A stretch of 55,862 nt of DNA, taken from contig CAINGU010000036.1 in the NCBI GenBank assembly GCA_903848645.1, forward strand, positions 1 through 55,862, given 5' to 3'. The stretch is from an uncultured cyanobacterium (lineage in GTDB: Bacteria; Cyanobacteriota; Cyanobacteriia; Cyanobacteriales; Nostocaceae). Both the position numbers and the translations under genes were made by a program. Below are positions 25,906 through 34,814 of this stretch, in pieces (within the stretch, counting starts at the first letter, position 1; each line of letters begins with the position of its first letter). Below the pieces are notes generated by a model that saw only the letters and a list, made by a program, of their open reading frames with translations, was not told the origin of the DNA and ran no database searches.

Positions 25906-28287
25906 ATGGAAAACTGGCAATTTCTGATACAAAAACAGGGAGATCATACTTGGCGCACTCTAGAGTCGCCAAATCTGCAAGTTTTAGCGGGTAATTACCG
26001 AATTTTGGCTCGCTCTTATCTGAATAATACGGATGTAGAGGTGCGGGTGACTCATATATCAACTCATGAAGTTCCACCTAAACGGCGAATTCTCAAGCGA
26101 TCGCGCCGCACTAATGCCGAAGGCATGATGGCGGTAATTCCTTTTACCAACTTCAAACCAGGAATTTGGGAATTACAATGCTCTGGTGATGTGATGTCAG
26201 AGATGCTAGGTAAATCTTGGCAACAAACCCTCGTCATTCAAGTATCACCCCAAGAAACTAGTCTAGAGCCTCCCACTCAACTGGTTGATGATTATGACAT
26301 TGCTTCAGATGCTGATACTGAAGTAAATATAGTGATGAATCATGGTGCTTCCATCTGGTTTAAGGGAGAAACAACCGAGCAGATTTTACAAAATTTATTA
26401 GATTTAGCTTTACCTCAAGATGAACCTTTACTAGATGAGGAAACTATTGAAAATGCCCCTACTTTACCGCCACCTCTACCACTGAATTTGAGTTTAGATC
26501 AAGATACTTATGTTGCTCGTTGGGGGGACAATTTTATCATTCATGGCTATGTGGAAGTGAATGAAATAGAGAATCAGGAAGATGAGAGATTTTCTACTAA
26601 TGTTCTTTCTCAGCTAAAACTAGAAATTGCTCTGCGATCGCCTTTAGAGTCAATCATCCTCAATCAAATCCAACAGCAATTAATAGATCAAGCTTTGCCG
26701 TTCACCTTTAGTACCCTGATTGATATTCCCTCTAATTGCGAATCTAAATTACTTTTAGCAGATATTAATTTATATGGTGCATTAGCTGATGTTGGTGAAG
26801 TCGTACTTTTAGCCAACCATACTTTCAAAATTACAGCCGATGTCACTGATTTACTAGCACTGCAAACTTTCCAATCAGATTCTCGTGATTTTTTACCAGA
26901 AACTACTCAACCAAAGAAGCCAAAGCCCCTTGTAAATCTGGGTTTAGAACTTTTTAATGTGTCCAAGACTCCTAAATTAGCGCAGTTTCACATTTTAAAA
27001 CCATCCTCAAGTCAACCTTTACCACCCCAAATTAAGCCTCTGGTATCCTGGAAAGGTTTTTCACCAAAACTGCCAAATTTACCTCGCAATCCCACACCTG
27101 AGATTATTACTGATGAGGGAAAAAATTCCCTACATAAGACTCTGATTATTCAGCCAATTGATTTGAAGAAGTTGGTAATTAAGCCAATCAACTCTACTTT
27201 ACCCTATTTAAAACGGTTAAAAGTTAAGCCAGCTAGGGAAGAAACAGTCAATATTAAGTTAGATACTTCGGAATTAGGAACTTTGGATAAATCCCTAGAG
27301 TTACCAACCTTACTATCCTCATTAGCAAAAATACCAGAATTACCAGGAGATAATCTCCCACAGAGCGATGAGTCTGTAATTGATGACACATCCTATGCAG
27401 AATTAATAGCGGAGATTGTAGCGGGAAGTATCCAGGGTGAAGGCTTAGATGTGATTGATACCCAGGAAAATTCCTTAATTCTCAATGATGAAGCCTTAGT
27501 AGAAGTCTTAGTAGATGTGGTTGATACTCAGACTAATTCCCCTCTTTTGCAAAAATGGATGGAAAGCCAAGGATACTTATTAACTGAATCTGTTGGTGAA
27601 GAATCATCAGACAATGATACTGGCAATGATACTGGGGAAGAAACTCAGCCTGTAGATATTGAATTGCTGTTAAATCAGGAAATAGAAACCCAGGAAGATC
27701 CTGTTATTGACAACTTGGCTTTAGAAAATCATCAACCGGAAATAGTCACTCTGATCAATCCAATACCAACTCAACCTACATGGTTATCTGAAGAAATAGT
27801 TATGGATGATCTTGTTATTGAACTGAATTCTCATAGCTTGAGTAGGGAGTTTATGGAAGATGACCATTATTTACCGCCCCAGGAGGATGAAACTACGCCA
27901 GATTTCTCTCCTGTGATGATTGAGTCTTTAGCAACTCCCCAATTGTATTTACCAGAGGGTGAACTTTTAGCTGGTACATCTGTACTTGTGCGTGTGGAAT
28001 TATCGGAAATTTCATCTTCAATCGCAGTCAAGTTATGGGTGGAAGATTACCAAACTCGCAGTTTACTAGATGGTCCACATATCCTGTCAGATTTGCGCTC
28101 TAATGCCTGGGGCGGTGGGGAAACGGCAATTTCTATCAAAATTCCTTTTGGCTGCTTAGAAATTCGTTTAGCAGCGATCGCTCTAAATCAGACTACCCAG
28201 CAGGAAAGTAACAAATTTACTGTTATTAAGACAGTGATTCCCCCTGATTTACCAACGATAGAATTGGATGAAATGCTGGGAATGTAA
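25906..28287 (+). CDS. Large acidic hypothetical protein, 793 aa
   Basis: ATG start. No catalytic motif or named domain recognised. The N-terminal about 110 residues (WQFLIQKQGDHTWRTLESPNLQVLAGNYRILARS...FKPGIWELQCSGDVM) look like a beta-sandwich; a second similar beta segment is at the C-terminus (LYLPEGELLAGTSVLVRVELSE...KLWVEDYQTRSLLDGPHIL...GCLEIRLAAIAL). Between them lies a long Asp/Glu/Pro-rich region (about residues 130-680), probably extended. There is no signal peptide, so it is likely cytoplasmic or on a membrane face. It lies 157 bp after the preceding small gene. It may be a scaffold or adaptor. Confidence 0.75.
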   Translation: MENWQFLIQKQGDHTWRTLESPNLQVLAGNYRILARSYLNNTDVEVRVTHISTHEVPPKRRILKRSRRTNAEGMMAVIPFTNFKPGIWELQCSGDVMSEMLGKSWQQTLVIQVSPQETSLEPPTQLVDDYDIASDADTEVNIVMNHGASIWFKGETTEQILQNLLDLALPQDEPLLDEETIENAPTLPPPLPLNLSLDQDTYVARWGDNFIIHGYVEVNEIENQEDERFSTNVLSQLKLEIALRSPLESIILNQIQQQLIDQALPFTFSTLIDIPSNCESKLLLADINLYGALADVGEVVLLANHTFKITADVTDLLALQTFQSDSRDFLPETTQPKKPKPLVNLGLELFNVSKTPKLAQFHILKPSSSQPLPPQIKPLVSWKGFSPKLPNLPRNPTPEIITDEGKNSLHKTLIIQPIDLKKLVIKPINSTLPYLKRLKVKPAREETVNIKLDTSELGTLDKSLELPTLLSSLAKIPELPGDNLPQSDESVIDDTSYAELIAEIVAGSIQGEGLDVIDTQENSLILNDEALVEVLVDVVDTQTNSPLLQKWMESQGYLLTESVGEESSDNDTGNDTGEETQPVDIELLLNQEIETQEDPVIDNLALENHQPEIVTLINPIPTQPTWLSEEIVMDDLVIELNSHSLSREFMEDDHYLPPQEDETTPDFSPVMIESLATPQLYLPEGELLAGTSVLVRVELSEISSSIAVKLWVEDYQTRSLLDGPHILSDLRSNAWGGGETAISIKIPFGCLEIRLAAIALNQTTQQESNKFTVIKTVIPPDLPTIELDEMLGM

Positions 28288-28384
28288 AAAGCTGTGTTAA
28301 AAATCTTGATAATTTAGCAAATTAGGGAGGATTTTGCAGTAAGCTCAATTTGAATTGTAGTAAGACTTTACAGGACTTTATCTT

Positions 28385-28525
28385 ATGTCAAGTTCATTTT
28401 TGCCTACTATTTTGGCTTATTCTTCCTTTTTGCCTTCCGTTTTCGTTCCCCTGACTGGTTTGGTTTTACCAGCAGTGATTTTCGCGTTTTTGTTTTCATA
28501 CATTGAACGCGAAGATATTGCTTAA
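28385..28525 (+). CDS. psaI: Photosystem I reaction centre subunit VIII
   Basis: 46 aa, ATG start. The protein reads MSSSFLPTILAYSSFLPSVF... and ends FLFSYIEREDIA. PsaI is a single-helix thylakoid subunit near PsaL needed for PSI trimer/tetramer packing; the C-terminal YIERED(I/V)A ending and the FLP...PVFVP lead are diagnostic. In many cyanobacteria psaI lies with psaL; here it stands alone, convergent with the psbEFLJ operon. A terminator follows 60 bp downstream. Confidence 0.93.
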   Translation: MSSSFLPTILAYSSFLPSVFVPLTGLVLPAVIFAFLFSYIEREDIA

Positions 28526-28584
28526 TTAGGGAATGGGTAATTGGTTACTTAATTTTTTCACCAATTACCTATTTGAAAACCAAC

Positions 28585-28618
28585 AAAACCGCCTAACTCT
28601 ATGAGATAGGCGGTTTTT
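28585..28618. terminator. Bidirectional terminator between psaI and psbJ
   Basis: AAAACCGCCTA, an 11-nt loop, TAGGCGGTTTTT. It has a T run on both strands, so it can end rightward psaI and leftward psbEFLJ transcription. Confidence 0.92.
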
Positions 28619-28708
28619 ATGGCGATTTTTGAAGAAGGAGTTTAGAAAAGATAATCAAGCAAAAATCTAGTCTTTTATATTTCTAATTGCTATCTTCTTC
28701 TCGTAGCA

Positions 28709-28828
28709 TTACATTGAAGAACCAATTCCTGCGTAAGATCCATAAAAGAAAATACCTACAACAGTAATTACACCTAGTCCTGCAATCGTAGCGACGACCC
28801 ACAGGGGAATTCTTCCACTTCCAGACAC
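28709..28828 (-). CDS. psbJ: Photosystem II reaction centre protein J
   Basis: 39 aa, GTG start at 28828 with GAGGAAA upstream. The sequence [20 protein letters not shown] plus ...[13 protein letters not shown] matches PsbJ, a one-helix subunit near cytochrome b559 that affects plastoquinone exchange and PSII assembly. It is the last gene of psbE-psbF-psbL-psbJ. A 135-bp spacer with heptanucleotide repeats separates it from psbL, longer than the usual gap. Confidence 0.95.
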   Translation of the reverse strand: MSGSGRIPLWVVATIAGLGVITVVGIFFYGSYAGIGSSM

Positions 28829-28866
28829 AGCTTTTTCCTCACTTAAAAATAAATCAACAGATTGGT

Positions 28867-28900
28867 CAGTTGTTAGTTGTTAGTTGTCAGTTGTCAGTTG
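28867..28900. repeat. TTGTTAG/TTGTCAG heptanucleotide repeat inside the psb operon
   Basis: CAGTTGTTAGTTGTTAG followed by TTGTCAGTTGTCAGTTG lies between psbL and psbJ. A GTCACCTATCACCTAACTAG tract follows at about 28921-28940. Confidence 0.85.
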
Positions 28901-28963
28901 AAAATCTTTTCTCTGTAACTTGTCACCTATCACCTAACTAGCAACTGACATTAAAAAGCCCAG

Positions 28964-29083
28964 TTAGTTAAAGAAGTAACTGGAAAATAGAATTCCGAGA
29001 ACGAAGACTAATAGTAGTCCTAGATAGAGAGAGGTACGGTTTAATTCAACCGGTTGTTGATTAGGATTAGGCGTTCTTTCCAT
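28964..29083 (-). CDS. psbL: Photosystem II reaction centre protein L
   Basis: 39 aa, ATG start. [20 protein letters not shown] and the ending LFSSYFFN are diagnostic of PsbL, a single-helix subunit at the PSII monomer interface that influences QA function. psbF lies 9 bp upstream and psbJ downstream. Confidence 0.96.
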   Translation of the reverse strand: MERTPNPNQQPVELNRTSLYLGLLLVFVLGILFSSYFFN

Positions 29084-29092
29084 GATTAACTC

Positions 29093-29230
29093 CTAGCGTT
29101 GAATAAACTGCATTGAGGCGATCGCGCCCAAAAAGAATACAGTAGGGACAGCTAAGGTATGAACCGCAATCCATCTGACTGTAAAAATGGGATAGGTAAC
29201 TGGTTGATTGATGTTATTACCGCTAGTCAT
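29093..29230 (-). CDS. psbF: Cytochrome b559 beta subunit
   Basis: 45 aa, ATG start. The [20 protein letters not shown] segment contains the haem-ligand His (residue 24), and the end is ASMQFIQR. It pairs with PsbE to bind the b559 haem in PSII. It lies 9 bp after psbE. Confidence 0.97.
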   Translation of the reverse strand: MTSGNNINQPVTYPIFTVRWIAVHTLAVPTVFFLGAIASMQFIQR

Positions 29231-29239
29231 GATCTCAAA

Positions 29240-29488
29240 TTATTTTCCAATAAATGTTTCTACTTGGTTTTTCGCATTAAAACGATTGCTGACAATTGGC
29301 ACTTCTTGACGAACTTGAGTAAAATACTCATTAGGACGAGGTGTACCAAATACATCATAAGCCAGACCAGTGCTGACAAATAACCAACCTGCAACAAATA
29401 GTGCTGGAATGGTGATGCTGTGAATTACCCAGTAACGAATACTGGTAACAATGTCAGAAAACGGACGTTCTCCAGTAGTACCTGCCAT
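29240..29488 (-). CDS. psbE: Cytochrome b559 alpha subunit
   Basis: 82 aa, ATG start. [20 protein letters not shown] is followed by [18 protein letters not shown], with the haem-ligand His at residue 23, and [12 protein letters not shown] on the lumenal side. This PSII core subunit is required for assembly. It is first of the four psb genes and lies downstream of ycf48 and rubA on the same strand, the order conserved across cyanobacteria. Confidence 0.98.
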   Translation of the reverse strand: MAGTTGERPFSDIVTSIRYWVIHSITIPALFVAGWLFVSTGLAYDVFGTPRPNEYFTQVRQEVPIVSNRFNAKNQVETFIGK

Positions 29489-29610
29489 TTATTTCACTCC
29501 CTTATCAAAAACTATTATTGAGTTTATTATCCTACAAAGTTTAGACAGAGTTACAACTTGCAAATTTCTTCTGGTAAATTCGGGATCAATACATCCATAG
29601 TTGGGTGTAA

Positions 29611-30630
29611 TTACGCTGCTGGGGCTGCTGTTGCTGCTGTTTTGGGGTTATATTTGAGTAAAACGCCGCGATCGCCGATAATAAAACCTTGATCAGGGCT
29701 AAAAAATACAATTTTGTAAAGATTAGCTGCAACTGTCTCCACATCACGGTCCTTTTCCCAAGTTTTACCACCATCAGCGCTGCGAAGTAAATTACCGCTA
29801 CCACCACCGATCCAAATTTCATCAGGTGTGCGATAAGCTAAATCCAGTAAACCCCAACTTGTGGATAACTCTGGATATTCTACCTCTAACCACTCTTCCG
29901 GTTTAGTAGGATCACTAAACTGAACTTGGCCACCTCGTGCTAATAACCACATTTGGCCATCGTTAGTAAAACCCATATTTTCCAAACGTCGGGAACTATT
30001 GCGGTTATGGGGTTGCCAAGCATTTTGACCAGGTTCCCAAGTGGAGTAAAAACTACCTTTGGCAGAAACAGCGATATACTTGCCATCAGGCGATCGCTCC
30101 AAGTTCCTGACCACACCAACTGCGGCTTCTAAACTAGCTTTCCAGTTTTGACCACCATCTGTGGTTTGGTAAATTGCGCCCACATCGGTAGCCATTTCTG
30201 CTGCATTCGCACCTGTTGCTGTAATTGCAATAGGGCTACCAGGTAACTTTTCGCTTAAAGCAATCCGTGACCAAGAGTGACCCTCATCAGTAGTATGGAG
30301 TAGCAGAGAAGGCTCTCCGGCAATCCAACCTTCCTGTCCAGAAAAACTGACAGAGTTAAACCGATATCTGGGGTCATCTAATTCTAACTTTAGCGGTTGC
30401 CAAGTCTCACCACCATCATTAGTTTCCAAAATAGTGGCATTACCACCCACTAAATAGCCATGTTGAGAGTTATTAGCGAAGCCAATATCTAGTAATTTTG
30501 CTTTTGTGGGGACATTGATCACCTGCCAAGGATTGTAGCTAATAGAAGGAACACTACTACATCCGATACAGGCGATAACTATTATTAACGCGGCAACAAA
30601 ACTTTGCCACTTTTTCAAAATTGATTGCAT
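29611..30630 (-). CDS. ycf48: Photosystem II assembly factor Ycf48
   Basis: 339 aa, ATG start. Homologue of plant HCF136; it binds the D1 precursor early in PSII assembly. The lipoprotein signal ALIIVIACIGCSS is followed by a seven-bladed beta-propeller with repeated T.DGG.TW-type blade motifs (ETNDGGETWQPL, HTTDEGHSWSRI, QTTDGGQNWKAS, RSADGGKTWEKD). It lies between rubA and psbE, both also involved in PSII assembly. The Ala-rich C-terminus (TAATAAPAA) is an odd, probably unstructured tail. Confidence 0.97.
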   Translation of the reverse strand: MQSILKKWQSFVAALIIVIACIGCSSVPSISYNPWQVINVPTKAKLLDIGFANNSQHGYLVGGNATILETNDGGETWQPLKLELDDPRYRFNSVSFSGQEGWIAGEPSLLLHTTDEGHSWSRIALSEKLPGSPIAITATGANAAEMATDVGAIYQTTDGGQNWKASLEAAVGVVRNLERSPDGKYIAVSAKGSFYSTWEPGQNAWQPHNRNSSRRLENMGFTNDGQMWLLARGGQVQFSDPTKPEEWLEVEYPELSTSWGLLDLAYRTPDEIWIGGGSGNLLRSADGGKTWEKDRDVETVAANLYKIVFFSPDQGFIIGDRGVLLKYNPKTAATAAPAA

Positions 30631-30704
30631 CAGTATTACTGGGGTTTTCCAGTTCAGGTTTAATGAGATTTTTGCCGAATTGCGGTAAATAAAGATAGCG
30701 GTTT

Positions 30705-31049
30705 TTACTGTAGTCCGTAGAGACTAATGAAAAACAAGAATCCTAGAGCTAAAGCCCCAAAAATCAAAATGTTCTTTTGGGTTGGTGTTAGGGTATTCAC
30801 ACCTAAACCGTAACCTAAGTTTTCCTTGAAACCAGAGGCTGTACCCGCTGGTCCAATATTCGCAAAAGCAGTTTTCTTAGATACACAAACTGGACAGCGC
30901 CAATTTGTGGGTAGTTCGGCAAAAAGTGTTCCTGCGGGAACAGCACTCTTATCGTCTCCCTTCTCAGGTTCATAAACGTAACCGCAAGAGCGACACTCAT
31001 AGCGGTCTAACACTGGAGTTTCCAGAGCTTGTTCAGCTTGTTCACTCAT
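30705..31049 (-). CDS. rubA: Membrane-anchored rubredoxin RubA
   Basis: 114 aa, ATG start. The rubredoxin domain has iron ligands in YECRSCGYVYEP and WRCPVCVSKK (two CxxC pairs), a linker, and a C-terminal membrane helix (NILIFGALALGFLFFISLYG). RubA is needed for photosystem assembly in Synechocystis and green algae. It is first in rubA-ycf48-psbEFLJ and divergent from ndhC; 31050-31310 must hold both promoters. Confidence 0.97.
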   Translation of the reverse strand: MSEQAEQALETPVLDRYECRSCGYVYEPEKGDDKSAVPAGTLFAELPTNWRCPVCVSKKTAFANIGPAGTASGFKENLGYGLGVNTLTPTQKNILIFGALALGFLFFISLYGLQ

Positions 31050-31310
31050 GGCTCGTAGTCTCGCAGAGGGGAATTATTAAATATACGTTACAAATTATGA
31101 CATAATTGCTGGACTTTTCTATCACTGATCTAAAGGATTCAAATACACCGATCTCTTCTGTTGCCCAGATTTCAGAAAGCCCTAAAAGATATAATGTAAA
31201 AGAACATTATCCATATATTTCAGTGAATAGTTGTCAGCAAACACCTATCAAGCTATAAATCTGATAACTGATAGCTTATTTCCTTACACCATTAGCAGTA
31301 GAAAACCATT

Positions 31311-31673
31311 GTGTTTGTTCTTAACGGTTACGAGTACCTTCTAGGCTTCTTCATCGTGTGTAGCCTAGTTCCAGTCCTAGCACTGTCAGCATCAAAAATT
31401 CTTAGACCCAGTGGTAACAGTCTAGAAAGACGCACTACCTACGAATGCGGACTAGAACCCATTGGTGGAGCTTGGATTCAGTTCAACATTCGTTACTATA
31501 TGTTTGCTCTGGTCTTCGTTGTTTTTGACGTAGAAACAGTATTTTTGTATCCTTGGGCAGTGGCATTTAACCGTTTGGGTTTATTGGCATTTATCGAAGC
31601 CCTAGTCTTTATTTCGATTCTTATCATCGCCTTAGTTTACGCATGGCGCAAAGGAGCTTTGGAATGGTCTTAA
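31311..31673 (+). CDS. ndhC: NDH-1 subunit 3 (NdhC)
   Basis: 120 aa, GTG start ([20 protein letters not shown]). Three membrane helices, with the conserved [24 protein letters not shown] loop and [16 protein letters not shown] segment of the subunit 3 family. Part of the membrane arm of the photosynthetic NDH-1 complex used in cyclic electron flow and respiration. Overlaps ndhK by 10 bp, indicating translational coupling. Confidence 0.97.
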   Translation: MFVLNGYEYLLGFFIVCSLVPVLALSASKILRPSGNSLERRTTYECGLEPIGGAWIQFNIRYYMFALVFVVFDVETVFLYPWAVAFNRLGLLAFIEALVFISILIIALVYAWRKGALEWS

Positions 31674-32401
31674 ATTCTAATATCATCACCCAAGAAACAG
31701 AACAAATCATCAACCCGATTCAACGGCCGACAGTCACCCATGAACTGTCAGAAAACGTGATTTTAACCACCGTTGATGACCTTTACAACTGGGCGCGGCT
31801 TTCTAGTTTGTGGCCTTTACTGTTTGGTACAGCTTGCTGCTTCATTGAATTTGCGGCTTTAATTGGCTCTCGCTTCGACTTTGACCGTTTTGGGTTAATT
31901 CCTCGTTGTAGCCCCCGCCAAGCCGATTTAATCATCACTGCGGGAACAATTACCATGAAGATGGCTCCCCAATTGGTGCGTCTTTATGAACAAATGCCTG
32001 AACCGAAGTATGTAATTGCTATGGGTGCTTGTACAATTACTGGGGGAATGTTTAGCGTTGACTCACCTACCGCAGTGCGCGGAGTTGATAAGCTAATTCC
32101 TGTAGATGTATATTTGCCTGGTTGTCCTCCCCGTCCCGAAGCGATTATTGACGCAATTATCAAACTGCGGAAAAAAATTGCCAACGAGTCTATGCAGGAA
32201 CGGGATAACATCAAGCAAGTTCACCGTTACTACAGTACCACTCATAATATGAAACCAGTTCCCGAAATCTTAACTGGTAAATATATGCAGTCAGAAACTC
32301 GCTTCAATCCTCCTAAAGAATTGACAGAAGCAATTGGTATGGCTGTACCCCCAGGATTGTTGACAGCAAAGACACAGAAGGAGGAACAAGCACGTGGCTG
32401 A
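31664..32401 (+). CDS. ndhK: NDH-1 subunit K ([4Fe-4S] N2 subunit)
   Basis: 245 aa from the ATG at 31664, chosen because AAGGAG lies 8 nt upstream; an ATG at 31643 has weaker context. The cluster ligands are visible: the Cys-Cys pair in [12 protein letters not shown], Cys in MGACTITGG and Cys in [11 protein letters not shown]. It carries electrons to plastoquinone at the base of the peripheral arm. Downstream ndhJ overlaps by 8 bp. Confidence 0.96.
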   Translation: MVLNSNIITQETEQIINPIQRPTVTHELSENVILTTVDDLYNWARLSSLWPLLFGTACCFIEFAALIGSRFDFDRFGLIPRCSPRQADLIITAGTITMKMAPQLVRLYEQMPEPKYVIAMGACTITGGMFSVDSPTAVRGVDKLIPVDVYLPGCPPRPEAIIDAIIKLRKKIANESMQERDNIKQVHRYYSTTHNMKPVPEILTGKYMQSETRFNPPKELTEAIGMAVPPGLLTAKTQKEEQARG

Positions 32402-32921
32402 AGAAGAATCGAAACCAGTTCCCGTAGCGGAAGCAGCTTTAGTTAAACCCGGTAAAGTTTCCCAATGGTTAGCGGAAAATGGCTTTTTCCATGAGTTTTT
32501 AGAACTTGACGCTAACGGAGTAGAAATAATTAAAGTCCCTGCAAACTTTTTACTTCCCATTTCTACAGCTTTGTATGCTTATGGGTTCAATTATCTCCAA
32601 TTTCAGGGAGGTATTGATTTAGGTGCAGGAGAAGAGTTGGTAAGTGTTTATCATTTACTCAAAGTCAGTGATAATGCTGACCGTCCTGAAGAAATCAGGG
32701 TGAAAGTGTTTTTACCCAGAGAAAATCCCTCTGTTCCTTCTGTTTACTGGATTTGGAAAACAGCAGACTGGCAAGAACGGGAAAGCTATGATATGTATGG
32801 CATCATCTATGAAGGTCATCCTAACTTGAAGCGGATTTTGATGCCAGAAGATTGGGTAGGTTGGCCTTTACGCAAGGATTATATCTCACCCGATTTTTAC
32901 GAGTTACAAAATGCTTATTAA
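32394..32921 (+). CDS. ndhJ: NDH-1 subunit J (30-kDa type)
   Basis: 175 aa, GTG start with AGGAGG upstream. The complex I 30-kDa signature is present as [20 protein letters not shown], followed by [17 protein letters not shown]. It is a peripheral-arm subunit of NDH-1 and last gene of ndhC-ndhK-ndhJ. Confidence 0.97.
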   Translation: MAEEESKPVPVAEAALVKPGKVSQWLAENGFFHEFLELDANGVEIIKVPANFLLPISTALYAYGFNYLQFQGGIDLGAGEELVSVYHLLKVSDNADRPEEIRVKVFLPRENPSVPSVYWIWKTADWQERESYDMYGIIYEGHPNLKRILMPEDWVGWPLRKDYISPDFYELQNAY

Positions 32922-33037
32922 GTATTGCTGAAATTGAATTTTCAGTAGTGACAATTAACCCCTTTCCAGTTGTGGAGAGGGGTTTAAGTTATAAGTTTTT
33001 ATTTGTGAATAGTAAATTACAAATAATTATTGTCAAT

Positions 33038-33062
33038 TATAGCAAGAAGGCGGTTAGGACAT
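33038..33062 (+). repeat. Copy of the TATAGCA..GGCGGTTAGGACAT repeat
   Basis: TATAGCAAGAAGGCGGTTAG followed by GACAT, at the very 3' end of the convergent ThyA-like gene; the last three codons of that gene fall in it. Related copies lie at 3398, 5992 and 21165. Confidence 0.55.
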
Positions 33063-34562
33063 CAATTTTAAAGGTTTATCTTGTTCATAAATAAACTTTT
33101 CTTTCATTAACAAAGCCATTTCGGCTTTTTGTAATTCTACACCTAAATACATGGCATGAGATACCTGTAAACCAGGACAATCTGTGAATACTTGCTGGGA
33201 AAGTTTATGTGCAGTTTTACCAGAATAACAATTAACTACTTCTCCAGAACCAGGAGTTGTATGTTCGACAATAATTTGATGATTCTGGATAGTAATAATA
33301 AAACTACCAGCAGGATCAAAATAGTCTTTTTGCTGAGATATTTTAGGATATTGAGATGAAATTACATTGGCAACATTTTCAAAACAATCATCATAAATAT
33401 GGGCGCTTTGACTAATGGTAATTAATGCCCCCATTTTCAAGACATGATCAGTTTTTTGAATTAAAGAATCATAAATATATTTTTGTAAAGCCCTTAATCC
33501 CATTGCATTAGCTGGCCAAGCTGAAAACATATCATTACTGCGAAAAGTTGCGGTTAAAGATAGTTCATTATCAACTATTCTTATCCAAATATGATTTAAA
33601 CAAGGTGGATTATCATTATCATCTTGACTAGCATCCCATAAGGACATCACAGCCCTAGCGGAATCAATATCATTGGCTAATTTTTCAATTACTTTTTCAA
33701 TTTGATCTCGTCCAAACCAAGAACGTAAACGTTGCCCATAGGTGTATTTTACACCTTCTTGATTCTTGGCATCATCTAAAATTTGCGAAATATATTCTGC
33801 TAAAAAGCTTCTATCTATGGGTAAATAATTGGGTTCGGGAAAATAAAAATCATCAGGTTCGTCGGTGACAACTGCCATTAAATCTATTAATTCTTGCCAT
33901 TTACCATCATAACCAGTTGGTCTAATTGTCCCTGTAGTTTTAATTCTATGAATGATTTTTACCCAAGTTTCCGCGATGGTTTTGCCTTCAATTCTATGCC
34001 CATAGCGTGTTCCTGGTAAAACCGTCGGTTCAACTGTAGTCATGGGAAATTCTTCAGGTATTCCCCAAGGTACAACTATTTCTTTTTGGGCATAATATTG
34101 AATTTTTTGCACTGCATCAGAAATTGATGTAGCGTCTTGAATTTCTACAGAATGGCGTAATTTTTCCAAGGCGTTTATATCAATATCAATATCAATATAA
34201 CCAGAGACTTGGGAACGAATTACCCAAGATTTTCGCCCAGCATCACTAATATTTTCTTCTACACCATGACGGAAAAAATCGCCTAAACATTGACAAGCAC
34301 CGGCGTTTTTATCTTCTTTGGTGGCGTTGACAATGACTAAATACCGCACATGAGGATTTAGTAATAAATTGCGAATTAGTAAGTTTATGCCCCTGGTAGG
34401 AGAGTATAATTGTCCAATTACAGCATACTCATTTGATTGTAGATGTTTAGCGATCGCTTGCTTCACCATCCAGCCTGTAATTACTGCGGTTTGGCCACTA
34501 CCATAAATTAACTGGTTGGGCTTGTGCTGTGCTGTGTAATAAAATTGGGTTAGTTGACCCAT
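33054..34562 (-). CDS. Thymidylate-synthase-like protein with MtrA-like N-terminal part
   Basis: 502 aa, ATG start. The N-terminal half (about 45-150) has IRNLLLNPHVRYLVIVNATKEDKNAGACQCLGDFFRHGVEE, which resembles the MtrA (methyltetrahydromethanopterin methyltransferase A)/DUF4346 type. The C-terminal half has thymidylate synthase features in order: TYGQRLR (274-280), the catalytic Cys in NPPCLNHIWIRI (Cys321), FRSNDMF (340-346) and an Asn in PANAMGL. This resembles archaeal-type ThyA-like enzymes. It may make dTMP or carry out another folate-dependent C1 transfer. The short acidic DIDIDID repeat (123-129) joins the parts. The stop lies inside a short dispersed repeat. Confidence 0.75.
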   Translation of the reverse strand: MGQLTQFYYTAQHKPNQLIYGSGQTAVITGWMVKQAIAKHLQSNEYAVIGQLYSPTRGINLLIRNLLLNPHVRYLVIVNATKEDKNAGACQCLGDFFRHGVEENISDAGRKSWVIRSQVSGYIDIDIDINALEKLRHSVEIQDATSISDAVQKIQYYAQKEIVVPWGIPEEFPMTTVEPTVLPGTRYGHRIEGKTIAETWVKIIHRIKTTGTIRPTGYDGKWQELIDLMAVVTDEPDDFYFPEPNYLPIDRSFLAEYISQILDDAKNQEGVKYTYGQRLRSWFGRDQIEKVIEKLANDIDSARAVMSLWDASQDDNDNPPCLNHIWIRIVDNELSLTATFRSNDMFSAWPANAMGLRALQKYIYDSLIQKTDHVLKMGALITISQSAHIYDDCFENVANVISSQYPKISQQKDYFDPAGSFIITIQNHQIIVEHTTPGSGEVVNCYSGKTAHKLSQQVFTDCPGLQVSHAMYLGVELQKAEMALLMKEKFIYEQDKPLKLMS

Positions 34563-34668
34563 TTCCGTTATTATTGTTGGCTAAGAATAAAACCTAACGA
34601 TTATAACATGATTATTGCAGTTAGCTTTCTCACCCGTCTGGGAATAAATTTTGAGTCTCATAGCCGAA

Positions 34669-34806
34669 GTCCGTTTTAACGAAAAAGCGAGGTCTTCCCG
34701 AAATTCTGGATGAAATACAGCATCCCGAATTTTAATTTCTGAGGGTTTTGATTTATCCTTCTTCTTTTTCGTTAATTCCCAACTCCTGACGTAGTTCGTT
34801 GATATT
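34669..34806 (-). pseudogene. Decayed toxin-antitoxin remnant (Txe/YoeB type)
   Basis: Reading leftward, a short frame ends NINELRQELGINEKEEG-stop (stop at 34755-34753), like an antitoxin tail. After it, without a start codon, comes KIRDAVFHPEFREDL, matching the conserved beginning of Txe/YoeB mRNA-interferase toxins. The following sequence (AFSLKRTSAMRLKI) keeps only a blurred similarity and the rest of the toxin is missing. 34563-34814 has no other gene. Identification rests on one short motif. Confidence 0.5.
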
Positions 34807-34814
34807 TTTCAATA

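Noticed and set aside
33054-34562. Standard thymidylate synthase (thyA) label
   Set aside because: The motifs are present but the protein is about twice the normal length and carries an MtrA-like part, so a plain thyA name would overstate what is known.
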